From G965198795 sp965198795 (GTDB lineage Bacteria; Pseudomonadota; Alphaproteobacteria; Rhodospirillales; Casp-alpha2): 64,000 nucleotides of DNA. The notes under the pieces were generated by a model, which saw only the letters and a program-made list of their open reading frames with translations, did no database searches and was not told the DNA's origin. Location: contig OZ240674.1 of NCBI GenBank assembly GCA_965198795.1, positions 1,736,001-1,800,000 of the forward strand, read 5' to 3'. Shown piece after piece: positions 25,788 through 33,706 of the stretch; the first letter of the stretch is position 1, and the number at the start of each line of letters is the position of its first letter. The position numbers and the translations under genes are program-made.

Positions 25788-25985
25788 ACGTCTGGCAGGT
25801 CTCCTGGCTTACGATCACCGGTCACGCCCTCGCCTTCCCAGAACGCGCCCATAAGGCTTGCCCAGTGGCGGTCGTTCGAGCGTAACCTCTCGCTCACAGT
25901 TGCGGGGACAGCCTCGGTTTTGGCCCCTGATGGGTACGCCTCACCGAATTCCCTTTTAAGCCCACGCCTTTGGCGGTTGGGCACC
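25788..25985 (-). promoter_or_regulatory. cobalamin riboswitch
   Basis: Reverse complement shows the conserved elements in order: GGGAATTCGGTGAGG (25940-25954), GCTGTCCCCGCAACTGTGAG (25894-25913), GCCACTGGGCAAGCC, TGGGAAGGCGAGGGC and the B12 box TGATCGTAAGCCAGGAGACC (within 25794-25817). These are diagnostic of adenosylcobalamin riboswitches. It lies 43 bp upstream of the 45-codon gene of the metal ABC transporter operon. A GC-rich hairpin (GGGGCGGGCGACCCC) between the B12 box and the ATG overlaps the ribosome-binding site region and could be the expression platform, repressing translation when cobalamin is bound (inference). Confidence 0.95.
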
Positions 25986-26046
25986 ACGACAAAACGACGC
26001 TAATAGCCGGACCTCAAACTGTCAAGATGATTGGAGAGGCGTAATA

Positions 26047-26178
26047 ATGGTTCAGGGGATTGACGATCCCGCCTCGGCGAAGCGTCCCGCATCCATCCGA
26101 GTCCGCATTAAGCGGGCCGAATCCGCATTAGACGGGGAAATTATCCAGGAGCCGCCGCCGAAGCGCGTTATCGCCTGA
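26047..26178 (+). CDS. possible small protein (43 aa)
   Basis: A 43-codon frame beginning MVQGIDDPASAKRPAS and rich in Arg, Ala and Glu, with GGAGAGG about 8 bp before the ATG. No known motif is recognised. It lies between the divergent riboswitch and tctC. Coding capacity is supported only by the ribosome-binding site. Confidence 0.3.
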   Translation: MVQGIDDPASAKRPASIRVRIKRAESALDGEIIQEPPPKRVIA

Positions 26179-26356
26179 CGCTAAATCGGAAAACGAGGCC
26201 AAACCTTGCATTGACTGGAGACATTCTGTCGGTATGTTTGGCTTCCCCGCTCATGTTGAGAAAAAATCATCGCGGTAAAAATTTTCCACCGGCCATAACC
26301 GAACGCTTGTGGCTGGCGTTGGATAATCGAGAGCGTTCGACTATGGGAGGTGCTCA

Positions 26357-27358
26357 ATGCTCATGAAAAAAACCGTTACTCGTTTGGCGCTGGTTCTTGG
26401 GGCCGCCGGGATGACCATCGCCGGTCACGGCGCGGACGCCCGCGCGGAATATCCGGAACGCCCGATCACCATGGTTATTCCCTACGGCGCCGGCGGCGCC
26501 ACCGATATCTCCGCGCGCACCATCGCGGACCCGCTTGGCAAGGCCGTGCCGAAGCCGCTGTTGATGGTGAACCGCACGGGCGCCGGCGGCGCCACGGGTT
26601 CGGTTTCCGTGAAAAACGCCAAGAACGACGGTTATACGATGATCTTCGCCCGTGTGGGTTCCCACACCGTCAACCCGGCCATGAAAGGGACGCTGCCCTA
26701 TAAGCTGTCCGACTTCGCGTTCGTCGGTGTTTACGAAATCAACCCGGTGGTCTGCGCGGTTTCGGCCAAATCCGACATCAAATCCATGGAGGATTTGATT
26801 TCGAAAATCAAAGCGAACCCCGGCAAGGTGCGTTACTCTTCTTCCGGCGTGGGCACTCTGCTGCACTTGGCCAGCGTCATGGTGATTGACGCGTTCGGCG
26901 TCGAGAAAGCCACCGAGAAAGTCACGCATATCCCGTTGAAGGGCGGCGGCGCTGCGGCGACCGCCGTTCTGTCCGGCACGGCCGACTACATCTGCACCAA
27001 CTCGTCCGCCGTGGCGGGCTTCGTCGCCAACAAGCAATTGCGTCCGCTGATGGTGACGACCAAAGATCCGGTGCCGGGCTTCGACGCGCCCACGGCCCGT
27101 TCGCTGGGACATCCGGAACTTGAGCAACTGGTCGGTTGGACAGGCGTTGGCGGCCCGGCTGGCCTGTCGTCCGACGTGGAAGCCAAATGGCGCGGCTGGA
27201 TGCAAAAAGCAGTCGCGGACAAGAAGTTCGTGGACGCCATGACCAAGCGCGGCTCGGTTATCCGCCTGATGGACCCGAAAGAGTCCAACGAGTTCATTCA
27301 AAATCAGTTCAAGGCTTTCTCGAAGCTGGTGACTGATCTCGACATGCGGATTCAGTAA
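26357..27358 (+). CDS. tctC: tripartite tricarboxylate transporter substrate-binding protein (TctC/Bug family)
   Basis: A 333-residue periplasmic solute receptor of the Bug/TctC family. The signal peptide ends around GHGADARAEYP. The family motif YPERPITMVIPYGAGGATD follows, then VNRTGAGGATGSV and the mid-domain KVRYSSSGVGTLLHLA. It should capture a carboxylate (citrate, tricarballylate or another acid; the ligand cannot be read from the sequence) and hand it to TctAB. GGGAGG lies about 7 bp upstream of the ATG. It is followed by a strong hairpin and then tctB-tctA, the standard order. Confidence 0.92.
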   Translation: MLMKKTVTRLALVLGAAGMTIAGHGADARAEYPERPITMVIPYGAGGATDISARTIADPLGKAVPKPLLMVNRTGAGGATGSVSVKNAKNDGYTMIFARVGSHTVNPAMKGTLPYKLSDFAFVGVYEINPVVCAVSAKSDIKSMEDLISKIKANPGKVRYSSSGVGTLLHLASVMVIDAFGVEKATEKVTHIPLKGGGAAATAVLSGTADYICTNSSAVAGFVANKQLRPLMVTTKDPVPGFDAPTARSLGHPELEQLVGWTGVGGPAGLSSDVEAKWRGWMQKAVADKKFVDAMTKRGSVIRLMDPKESNEFIQNQFKAFSKLVTDLDMRIQ

Positions 27359-27369
27359 GGCCCGGCAGC

Positions 27370-27405
27370 GTCCCGGGGGCGGCTTTCAAAAACCGCCTCC
27401 GGGAC
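27370..27405 (+). terminator. hairpin between tctC and tctB
   Basis: A 13-bp near-perfect stem, GTCCCGGGGGCGG / CCGCCTCCGGGAC, with loop CTTTCAAAAA, placed 12 bp after tctC. No U-run follows directly (a T-rich stretch begins ~15 bp later). Such intercistronic hairpins usually protect or partly terminate, giving more of the binding protein than of the membrane subunits. Confidence 0.75.
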
Positions 27406-27470
27406 GTTCCGTCATGTATTTCTTTTTTCCGATACTTGAAAAATTACAACGGGAGACAGGAAGAGGACTC

Positions 27471-27959
27471 ATGCCGAGGCTTCATAGCTCCGTCATTCTA
27501 GGGGTGGGCGTCCTTATCCTCGCGGGCCTGCTTGAAGTTCACGTGATCCCGAATTGGGTCATCACGCCTCAGAACGTGAACATCGCCGTTCTGTCGCCGG
27601 ACTTCTGGCCCTATATCGTCGCCGGTCTGTTGGCTGTTGGCGGAATATTACTGTTGTTGCAGTATATCCTCGTCACCCGGCGCGCGGCGCCCGCCGACAT
27701 GGACCCGCCGGAACGCGCCGCGTCCATGCGGGTCGCGCTGGTCGCCGTGCTGATGGTTTGCTACTACCTGATCCTGCCGCATCTGGGCATGGTTTGGAGT
27801 TCGGTCATCGCCTACCTCGCCTTCGCCGCGATCACTGGAACGTCCCGGAAAAAGACGGCCTTGGCCGTGTCGGTGATCCTGCCGGTCCTGCTCTACGCCT
27901 TTTTCAATCACGCCGCGGGGGTTCCCATCCCGCAATCGGAATTCCTGGTCCTTCCCTAA
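27471..27959 (+). CDS. tctB: tripartite tricarboxylate transporter small membrane subunit TctB
   Basis: A 162-residue integral membrane protein with four helices, of the TctB family (LSPDFWPYIVAGLLAVGGI near residue 45; LPHLGMVWSSVIAYLAF in the third helix). The ATG at 27471 has GGAAGAGGA upstream; a longer frame begins at 27414 but runs through the T-rich spacer. The TctA gene starts 18 bp downstream. Confidence 0.87.
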   Translation: MPRLHSSVILGVGVLILAGLLEVHVIPNWVITPQNVNIAVLSPDFWPYIVAGLLAVGGILLLLQYILVTRRAAPADMDPPERAASMRVALVAVLMVCYYLILPHLGMVWSSVIAYLAFAAITGTSRKKTALAVSVILPVLLYAFFNHAAGVPIPQSEFLVLP

Positions 27960-27977
27960 AGTCATGTCAGGCATCTT

Positions 27978-29486
27978 ATGAGTTTTCTGGATTTCGCCCC
28001 AGCCGCCTTCGCCCTTGTGGCTGACTGGACCAGCATCGCGGCCCTCTTTTGCGGCGTGGTCACCGGCGTCATCCTGGGCGCCGTCCCCGGCATGTCCGCG
28101 ACCATGGCGGTGGCCTTGGCCCTGCCGTTCACCTTCGCCCTCACGCCCATCCAGGGCATTCTCCTTTTATTGGGGGTCTACAAGGGCGGCATCTTCGGCG
28201 GTTCCATCCCGGCCATTCTCATTAAGACGCCCGGCACCCCCGCGTCCTCCGCGACGGTGCTCGACGGCTACCCCATGGCGGAGAACGGCCAGGCCGGCAA
28301 GGCGTTGGGTATCGCGCTCTACGCATCCTGCACGGCGGATTTGATCTCCAACCTGGCGCTCATCATGTTCGCGGGCTGGCTCGCGACGTTCGCGCTCAGT
28401 TTCGGTCCGCCCGAATTTTTCACTCTCATCCTGTTCTCGCTCACCATCATCGCGGGCGTCTCCGGCGACAACCTGCTGAAAGGTTTGATCTCGGCCGCGC
28501 TCGGTTTACTGCTGGCGACGGTCGGATTGGATCTCGTGTTCGGCACGGACCGGTTCATCTTCGGCGAGGCGCAATTGATGGGCGGCCTCAACTTCATCGC
28601 CGTTTTGATCGGTCTGTTCGCCATTCCGGAAATTATTGATTATATCCGAAACCCGAAAACGGAAGAGGGCAAGGTTCGCGAGTTGGGCGACCGGCACGTG
28701 ACATTCGCTGAATACAGGCGCTGTTTCCGGTCCATTATCCGCGGCAGTTTCATCGGCGTCATCCTGGGATCCATCCCCGGCATCGGCGCGGCCCCATCCG
28801 CATTTCTCAGCTATTCGGAAGCGCGGCGGAATTCCAAGAACAAGGAAAACTTCGGCAAGGGCGAACTTGAAGGCGTCGCGGCGTCCGAAGCCGGCAATAA
28901 CGGCGTTTGCGGCGCGACTCTGATCCCCTTATTGGCGCTGGGCGTGCCGGGCGACATCATCACGGCCATCATCATCGGAGCTTTCATGATCCATGGACTG
29001 CAACCGGGCCCGTTGATGTTCGCGTCCAACGGCGACGTCATCTACGCCCTGTTCATCGGCTTGATCCTTAGTTCGATCTTCTTGCTGGGCGTTGGCTCCG
29101 TCGCCATCCGCCTTTTCCGTTTCATCGCCGACGTGCCGGGCTCGCTCTTGTTCCCGGCGATCCTGGTGCTCTGTGTATTCGGAGTTTACGCGGTCAACAA
29201 TTCGATCTTCGACGTCGCCACCATGTTCATGATGGGCTGGATCGGCTATGTCATGCTGCGCCTCAAGGCGCCCGCCGCGCCGTTCCTGATCGCGTTTATT
29301 CTGGGTCCCCTTCTCGAAGACAACTTCCGTCAATCCATGCTTATGTCCGGCGGGTCGGCGGATATCCTGTTCCGAAGCCCGATCACCTGGGTCTTTTGGG
29401 TGTTCACCGCCATCACCATCGCGGCCCTGGTCCGCACGGGACTGAGAGCGCGCCGTAATCAGGTGTTGGCGACGGAAGAGAAATAG
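27978..29486 (+). CDS. tctA: tripartite tricarboxylate transporter large permease TctA
   Basis: A 502-residue permease with about eleven transmembrane helices. Diagnostic segments are GVILGAVPGMSATMAVA near residue 30 (the GxxPGLT-type motif), IPAILIKTPGTPASSATVLDGYP and the internal repeat GSIPGIGAAPSAFLSY at about 255. It forms the secondary-transport channel, using periplasmic TctC. Length and order are normal. Confidence 0.94.
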   Translation: MSFLDFAPAAFALVADWTSIAALFCGVVTGVILGAVPGMSATMAVALALPFTFALTPIQGILLLLGVYKGGIFGGSIPAILIKTPGTPASSATVLDGYPMAENGQAGKALGIALYASCTADLISNLALIMFAGWLATFALSFGPPEFFTLILFSLTIIAGVSGDNLLKGLISAALGLLLATVGLDLVFGTDRFIFGEAQLMGGLNFIAVLIGLFAIPEIIDYIRNPKTEEGKVRELGDRHVTFAEYRRCFRSIIRGSFIGVILGSIPGIGAAPSAFLSYSEARRNSKNKENFGKGELEGVAASEAGNNGVCGATLIPLLALGVPGDIITAIIIGAFMIHGLQPGPLMFASNGDVIYALFIGLILSSIFLLGVGSVAIRLFRFIADVPGSLLFPAILVLCVFGVYAVNNSIFDVATMFMMGWIGYVMLRLKAPAAPFLIAFILGPLLEDNFRQSMLMSGGSADILFRSPITWVFWVFTAITIAALVRTGLRARRNQVLATEEK

Positions 29487-29562
29487 CCAGTCCGCCCATG
29501 CCGGAAGCCGCGCCCAAAAACGGCCCTGGAGCGGTTCCGTCCCCGCCTTTGACCAAAGCGCT

Positions 29563-30564
29563 CTATGCCGACGGTCTCAGGATAATCTTCGCTGCGGCCG
29601 TCCGGCCTCCCAGCAAATCAGCGAAAGCGTCCGCGCCCGCCGCCAACGGGCGTTGCTCGAACCAATCAAGGGGGCCGAGCGCGCCGGACGCCATGGCGGC
29701 CAAAGCCGCGCGGAAATCATCCATGGTGTAGGTATAGGAGCCGATAAGGGTGACCTCTTGAAGCGTCAGCTTACGGACATCGATTCCATCCGCACCGTCC
29801 GCCAGGCCCACATGAACAATCACGCCGCCCGGGCGAATGGCGGCGCAGGCGGCCCGGCGAGTCGGTTTCGCGCCAACACAATCGATGACAACGTCCATGG
29901 CGGATTCCTCAAGCGCCCCCTCCACCAACGGATCGATCACCGTGAACAGGCCCGCCGCTTCCGCCGTCGCGCGGCGCTTTGGATTGGTTTCCGCGACGGT
30001 GACGCCGGGACAGCCCGCCTCGTGAAGCGACAGTGCCGCGGCCAATCCAACCGCGCCCGAACCGAACACCAGCGAACGGCATTCGTTAAGCGGCGTGTCA
30101 GCGGCCTCCCTCGCTTTCCGAACCGCGCGCCAACCGGTGGCGATAGGCTCGGCGAGCGCGGCCTTCACCGGACCCAACCCCGCCGGGATGGGGATCAGGT
30201 TCCGTTCGGGGATCGCGACGTATTCCGCGAACGCGCCTTGGCGCGGCGCCATGGAGATGATTTGCCGGTTGGCGCAGAGGTTCTCGCGGCCCGCCGCGCA
30301 GGGTCCGCATTCACCACATGTCACGAGCGGATTGATGACGACCCGGGCGTCCGCCAGATTGCCGTTCATAACGGTGCCCGCCGCCTCGTGCCCCAGGATC
30401 AAGGGCGCGGCGCGGCGCTCGTCATGACCGAGGTAAGCGTGCATGTCGGATCCGCAAATACCGACCGCATCGACCTTGACCAGAACATCGTCCGGTTCGC
30501 GATCCGGTTCCGCCGTCTCTCTGTATTCAAGCGCACCGGGTTCCGTATAGATCAAAGCCTTCAT
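29563..30564 (-). CDS. zinc-binding alcohol/polyol dehydrogenase (MDR family)
   Basis: A 333-residue medium-chain dehydrogenase. The catalytic zinc ligands are Cys in GICGSDMHAYLG and His in LGHEAAGTV. A structural zinc site is present (CGECGPCAAGRENLC), and the Rossmann motif is VFGSGAVGLAAALS. It resembles sorbitol/galactitol-phosphate and threonine dehydrogenase-like enzymes; the substrate is unknown. The stop lies 76 bp from tctA (converging genes), and the SDR gene lies 7 bp upstream, so the two dehydrogenases form an operon, probably for a sugar acid or polyol imported nearby. Confidence 0.88.
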   Translation of the reverse strand: MKALIYTEPGALEYRETAEPDREPDDVLVKVDAVGICGSDMHAYLGHDERRAAPLILGHEAAGTVMNGNLADARVVINPLVTCGECGPCAAGRENLCANRQIISMAPRQGAFAEYVAIPERNLIPIPAGLGPVKAALAEPIATGWRAVRKAREAADTPLNECRSLVFGSGAVGLAAALSLHEAGCPGVTVAETNPKRRATAEAAGLFTVIDPLVEGALEESAMDVVIDCVGAKPTRRAACAAIRPGGVIVHVGLADGADGIDVRKLTLQEVTLIGSYTYTMDDFRAALAAMASGALGPLDWFEQRPLAAGADAFADLLGGRTAAAKIILRPSA

Positions 30565-30571
30565 GCTGTTC

Positions 30572-31351
30572 TCATTTCGCCGTGAATCCGCCGTCCAGGC
30601 CGATTACCTGGCCGGTAATATAATCAGACGCGCGGGACGCCAGAAACACCGTGACGCCGTCAAGGTCCTCCAGCTTCCCGTTTCGGCCAATCGCGGTCAT
30701 TCTCGCATTGCGTTCGGCAAGCGCCGGGTTTTCGAAAACAGGGGCCGTCAGCGCCGTGTCAAAAAAGCCCGGCGCGATGGCGTTGGTCAATATTCCATCG
30801 GCGGACCAGGCCTCGGCCATGGCCCGGGTCAATTGGGTGACGCCACCCTTCGACGCGCCGTAGGGTATGGAGTTGGCGAACGCCCGGAAGGATTGAAGCG
30901 AGGCGATGTTGATGATTTTACCCCGTCCTTTTTCCCGCATCCCCGGCACGCACGCGCGGCCAAGGAAGAACGGAACCGTCAAGTTCAACGTCAACGTCCG
31001 GTTCCAACTCTCCAGCGTCACCGCGTCCGCGGGTTCCCTGAAATTGACGCCCGCCGCATTGGTCAAGATTACCGGCGCGCCGAAAGGGGCTGACGCCCGC
31101 GCCGCCAAATCATCCAGGCCGTCAACATCCAACAAGTCGGCGGGCATGGCCGCTGGCCGGCCGCGTTTCAAGTTCGCGATTTCCGAAACAGCGGCGTTCA
31201 ACTCATCGGACCGGCGTCCGACCAAGACGACATCCGCGCCGGCCCCGGCCAAGGCCCCCGCCATGCGCCGGCCAATCCCCGAAGTCGCGCCTGTGCACAA
31301 GGCCACCTCGCCGCTTAAATCGAACATGTCCCGCACGGAACGATCCCCCAT
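30572..31351 (-). CDS. short-chain dehydrogenase (gluconate 5-dehydrogenase/KduD-like)
   Basis: A 259-residue SDR with MFDLSGEVALCTGATSGIG at the N-terminus (TGxxxGIG), TNAAGVN (NNAG variant), catalytic Ser in INIASLQSF, YGASK (Tyr/Lys) and the C-terminal ITGQVIGLDGGFTAK. This FDLSGkvALvTG type is typical of gluconate 5-dehydrogenase and 2-deoxy-gluconate dehydrogenase. I chose the ATG at 31351 because the MGDRSVRDMFDLSG start matches that group. A TTG at 31396 is in frame but its purines lie too close. Located 7 bp upstream of the MDR gene. Confidence 0.87.
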   Translation of the reverse strand: MGDRSVRDMFDLSGEVALCTGATSGIGRRMAGALAGAGADVVLVGRRSDELNAAVSEIANLKRGRPAAMPADLLDVDGLDDLAARASAPFGAPVILTNAAGVNFREPADAVTLESWNRTLTLNLTVPFFLGRACVPGMREKGRGKIINIASLQSFRAFANSIPYGASKGGVTQLTRAMAEAWSADGILTNAIAPGFFDTALTAPVFENPALAERNARMTAIGRNGKLEDLDGVTVFLASRASDYITGQVIGLDGGFTAK

Positions 31352-31467
31352 AGACGCCCAGAAGCCGACTTTATCAATTAGGTCCAATGGATTCAAAACC
31401 CTCAGATTTCTGCCTACTTTGCGATATAGTGGACAGTTTTTTTATAATAACCAAAAAGGAACTAAAT

Positions 31468-31644
31468 ATGTACCACATGTTAGGCGTAGTATTTGCTTTC
31501 ACCATAATCGTTGGACTTGAAACAATCGGCCCTGATAGCGGCCGGGAAATTATCGACTCGGGTACACTGGTCATCGCGCACGATGCCCCCACGGATCGGA
31601 ACGAATGCCATGAGGATGGGTTTGGCGGCTATCATTGCCATTAG
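31468..31644 (+). CDS. small exported protein with C-terminal CH...YHCH motif
   Basis: A 58-residue product. It has an N-terminal hydrophobic segment (MYHMLGVVFAFTIIVGLE) followed by a short polar part and the C-terminal NECHEDGFGGYHCH. His/Cys-rich ends of this kind are seen in small YHYH-like exported proteins that may bind metal; the function is not known. The ATG has AAGGA about 7 bp upstream. The frame is open further upstream, but that part has no coding character. The AT-rich composition differs from the neighbours. Confidence 0.55.
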   Translation: MYHMLGVVFAFTIIVGLETIGPDSGREIIDSGTLVIAHDAPTDRNECHEDGFGGYHCH

Positions 31645-31684
31645 AAAACTTGGAAATCGCATCCGCTGGTGATGTTCTGTATTC

Positions 31685-32090
31685 GTGGGCGCCTTGATGG
31701 CGGCGTTGTTCTGGACTGTTCCCAGTCAGGCTGAAACCAAGCTGGGCATCGTTAAGAAGAACTCCTTCGTTCTCTCGAAGAAACCAAATGTTAAGCGTCA
31801 GGGCAGTTACCTCTGCGGGCTGGTTGGCTACCTTCCCATCGGAAGGCGCGTCTGGTGGAATGCCGATCCCGTCACTGTCAAACACCTCAAGGAAAGCCGT
31901 CCTGAAACTTACTATCCCGTGAAATCGAGCATCGGGATCGGCGGGCTTCTTCACAAAGATACGTTCATCGAAGTGGGCAACCGTCCCGTCGCGGTCGTCA
32001 TCGGTAACGAGCAGACATGGCTCCATAATCCGGATCCGGCGAAAGGCGAATTCAACCGCCTCATGAAAATCGGGCGGTACGGCCCCGCCG
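31685..32090 (+). pseudogene. exported SH3-like protein, interrupted by an IS1595 fragment
   Basis: From a GTG at 31685 the frame starts with a short hydrophobic leader (MAALFWTVPSQAETKLG) and continues as KNSFVLSKKPNVKRQ...YPVKSSIGIGGLLHKDTFIEV. The short beta-rich segments suggest an SH3-like periplasmic domain. At about 32085 the frame runs into antisense IS1595 transposase sequence, so the original C-terminus is lost. Beyond the IS fragment, 32430-32553 reads in a plus-strand frame as VLLNQVLLDQGFTNRGGG...VNPYNVKVNYPR then stop, which may be the displaced end of this or a neighbouring gene. Confidence 0.5.
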
Positions 32091-32330
32091 CCGAACAGGG
32101 CCTCGCTCTCGGCCTCCAACTCCACGGCCACGATCGCACGCAAACGAAGAAAAAACACGCCGCCGTCTTGCGGTTCTCCCCGCACAGACCGGCCGCCGTC
32201 AAGGCCGCCGGGCCAAACACGAAATGCTCAATCAAACGACCCTGTTCGTAGTAACTGAGACGGCTCTTGCGCATGACGCCCCGGAAAGTTTTTCATGACA
32301 ACTCCAAACCCGGGTTATTTGGGGCAGCCC
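32085..32330 (-). mobile_element. IS1595-family fragment (5' end of transposase and one terminus)
   Basis: Minus-strand frame MRKSRLSYYEQGRLIEHFVF...GLCGENRKTAACFF, then after a frame change RLRAIVAVELEAESEALFGGGA: the first ~65 codons of the same transposase as at 18.9 and 45.4 kb. The outer end (AACCCGGGTTATTTGGGGCA) is identical to that of the copy ending at about 45490. The rest of the element is absent, so this is a truncated copy inserted in the pseudogene. Confidence 0.8.
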
Positions 32331-32749
32331 CTTCATTTAATTCCCATTCGACATCAGCCCAAAGAGGCGAATGTAACACGTTGAACGAAAGACCGTTTCC
32401 ATGGAACGACTAATAAGCCAAGCACCAAGTCTTGCTCAATCAAGTCCTGCTCGATCAGGGGTTTACCAACCGCGGCGGCGGCATACGTCTGATTATCAAA
32501 AATGATGTTCTGGTGGTAAACCCGTACAATGTGAAGGTCAATTACCCGCGCTGATCCCGCCGACGGTTTTACGTCAAACAATGCGATTACTGTCCATAAT
32601 GGGGTATGGTTCTTGTCATTATGGGTTTGCGAGCTTATTCGCGGGCGGCGGAGCCTCCCTGTTTTCTCGTGCTCCGATAAGAGTTTCCCCTGGTTGATGG
32701 CCATCTCCCGCGCTGCTAGAGCTTTCTTTTTCAGATCACGGAGACCATC
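32331..32749. other. non-coding DNA with a possible displaced gene end
   Basis: Apart from the possible C-terminal fragment at 32430-32553 described with the interrupted gene, no coding region is seen. The last 40 bp form the leader of the ammonia-lyase gene. Confidence 0.35.
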
Positions 32750-33706
32750 ATGCATGGCGTAGCCTCCCGCCCGACACTTGATGAAATCGAAGCCGCCTTC
32801 GAGCGCATCAAGGGACGCGTGCGGCGCACGCCGTGCCTGCGCGCGCGGTTCGTCAATCAGCCCATCACGGACGGGCCGTTGATGCTGAAGCTGGAACTGC
32901 TGCAAGTGACCGGGTCCTTCAAACCGCGGGGGGCGAACAACAAGATCATGCGGCTATCCGGCGCGGAACGGGCGCGGGGCGTGATCACGGCGTCCGGCGG
33001 CAATCACGGGCTGGGCGTCGCCTATGCGGCGCGGGCGGCGGGGACAACGGCGGTTGTTTATCTGCCCGAGAGCGCGCCGCCGGAAAAAGCTGAAAAGCTG
33101 AAACGCTGGGGCGCGGAGGTCGTCATTGAGGGGCCCGACTTTGACGACGCCAACGAGGCGGCCCTGGCGCGGGTCGAACGCGACGGTCTGACGTACGTGC
33201 ATCCGTTCGACGATCCGGCCGTCATCGCGGGCCAAGGCACGGTCGGGCTCGAGATGATGAGGCAATCCCCCGATATCGACGTCATCGTCACGGCCATCGG
33301 CGGCGGGGGTTTGATCTCGGGCGTCGCCACGGCGGCAAAAGCCGTAAAGCCAGACGTAAGGATCATCGGTGTGGAGGCGGCTGGCGCGCCGACGCTGAAG
33401 GCGTCCCGCGAAGCCGGGGAAGTGGTCACACTGGACAAGATTGAGACGGCGGCGAACACGCTGGCGCCGCGCCGGAGCGCGGCGCTCAACCACGCCATCA
33501 TCGAAGACTTGGTAGATGACATCGTGCTGGTGACGGACCAGCAAATGAGGGACGCCGCCCGCTGGCTTTATCTGGAAATGGGCCTGGCCGCCGAAATGGC
33601 GGGATCAGCCGCCGTCGCCGCCATTCAATCGAAAGCGGTGATGATCGGCAAAGACGCGGTCGGCGCGGCGATCGTCTGTGGCGCCGGGACGGATGGACTG
33701 GCGTGA
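32750..33706 (+). CDS. PLP-dependent threonine/serine dehydratase-like enzyme
   Basis: A 318-residue fold-type II PLP enzyme. The Schiff-base lysine is in TGSFKPRGA, the substrate loop is ASGGNHGLG, the phosphate-binding loop is GGGGLISG and a late CGAGTDG follows. It is shorter than biosynthetic threonine deaminase (no C-terminal ACT domain), so it is a catabolic-type threonine/serine ammonia-lyase or a related hydroxy-amino-acid lyase. It converges with the M24 gene, whose stop begins 1 bp after its own. Confidence 0.87.
   Translation: MHGVASRPTLDEIEAAFERIKGRVRRTPCLRARFVNQPITDGPLMLKLELLQVTGSFKPRGANNKIMRLSGAERARGVITASGGNHGLGVAYAARAAGTTAVVYLPESAPPEKAEKLKRWGAEVVIEGPDFDDANEAALARVERDGLTYVHPFDDPAVIAGQGTVGLEMMRQSPDIDVIVTAIGGGGLISGVATAAKAVKPDVRIIGVEAAGAPTLKASREAGEVVTLDKIETAANTLAPRRSAALNHAIIEDLVDDIVLVTDQQMRDAARWLYLEMGLAAEMAGSAAVAAIQSKAVMIGKDAVGAAIVCGAGTDGLA

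Noticed and set aside
26354..27301. 315-codon minus-strand frame opposite tctC
   Set aside because: Antisense shadow of an unmistakable TctC gene.
29653..30585. 310-codon plus-strand frame opposite the MDR dehydrogenase
   Set aside because: Antisense shadow; the dehydrogenase has full catalytic motifs.
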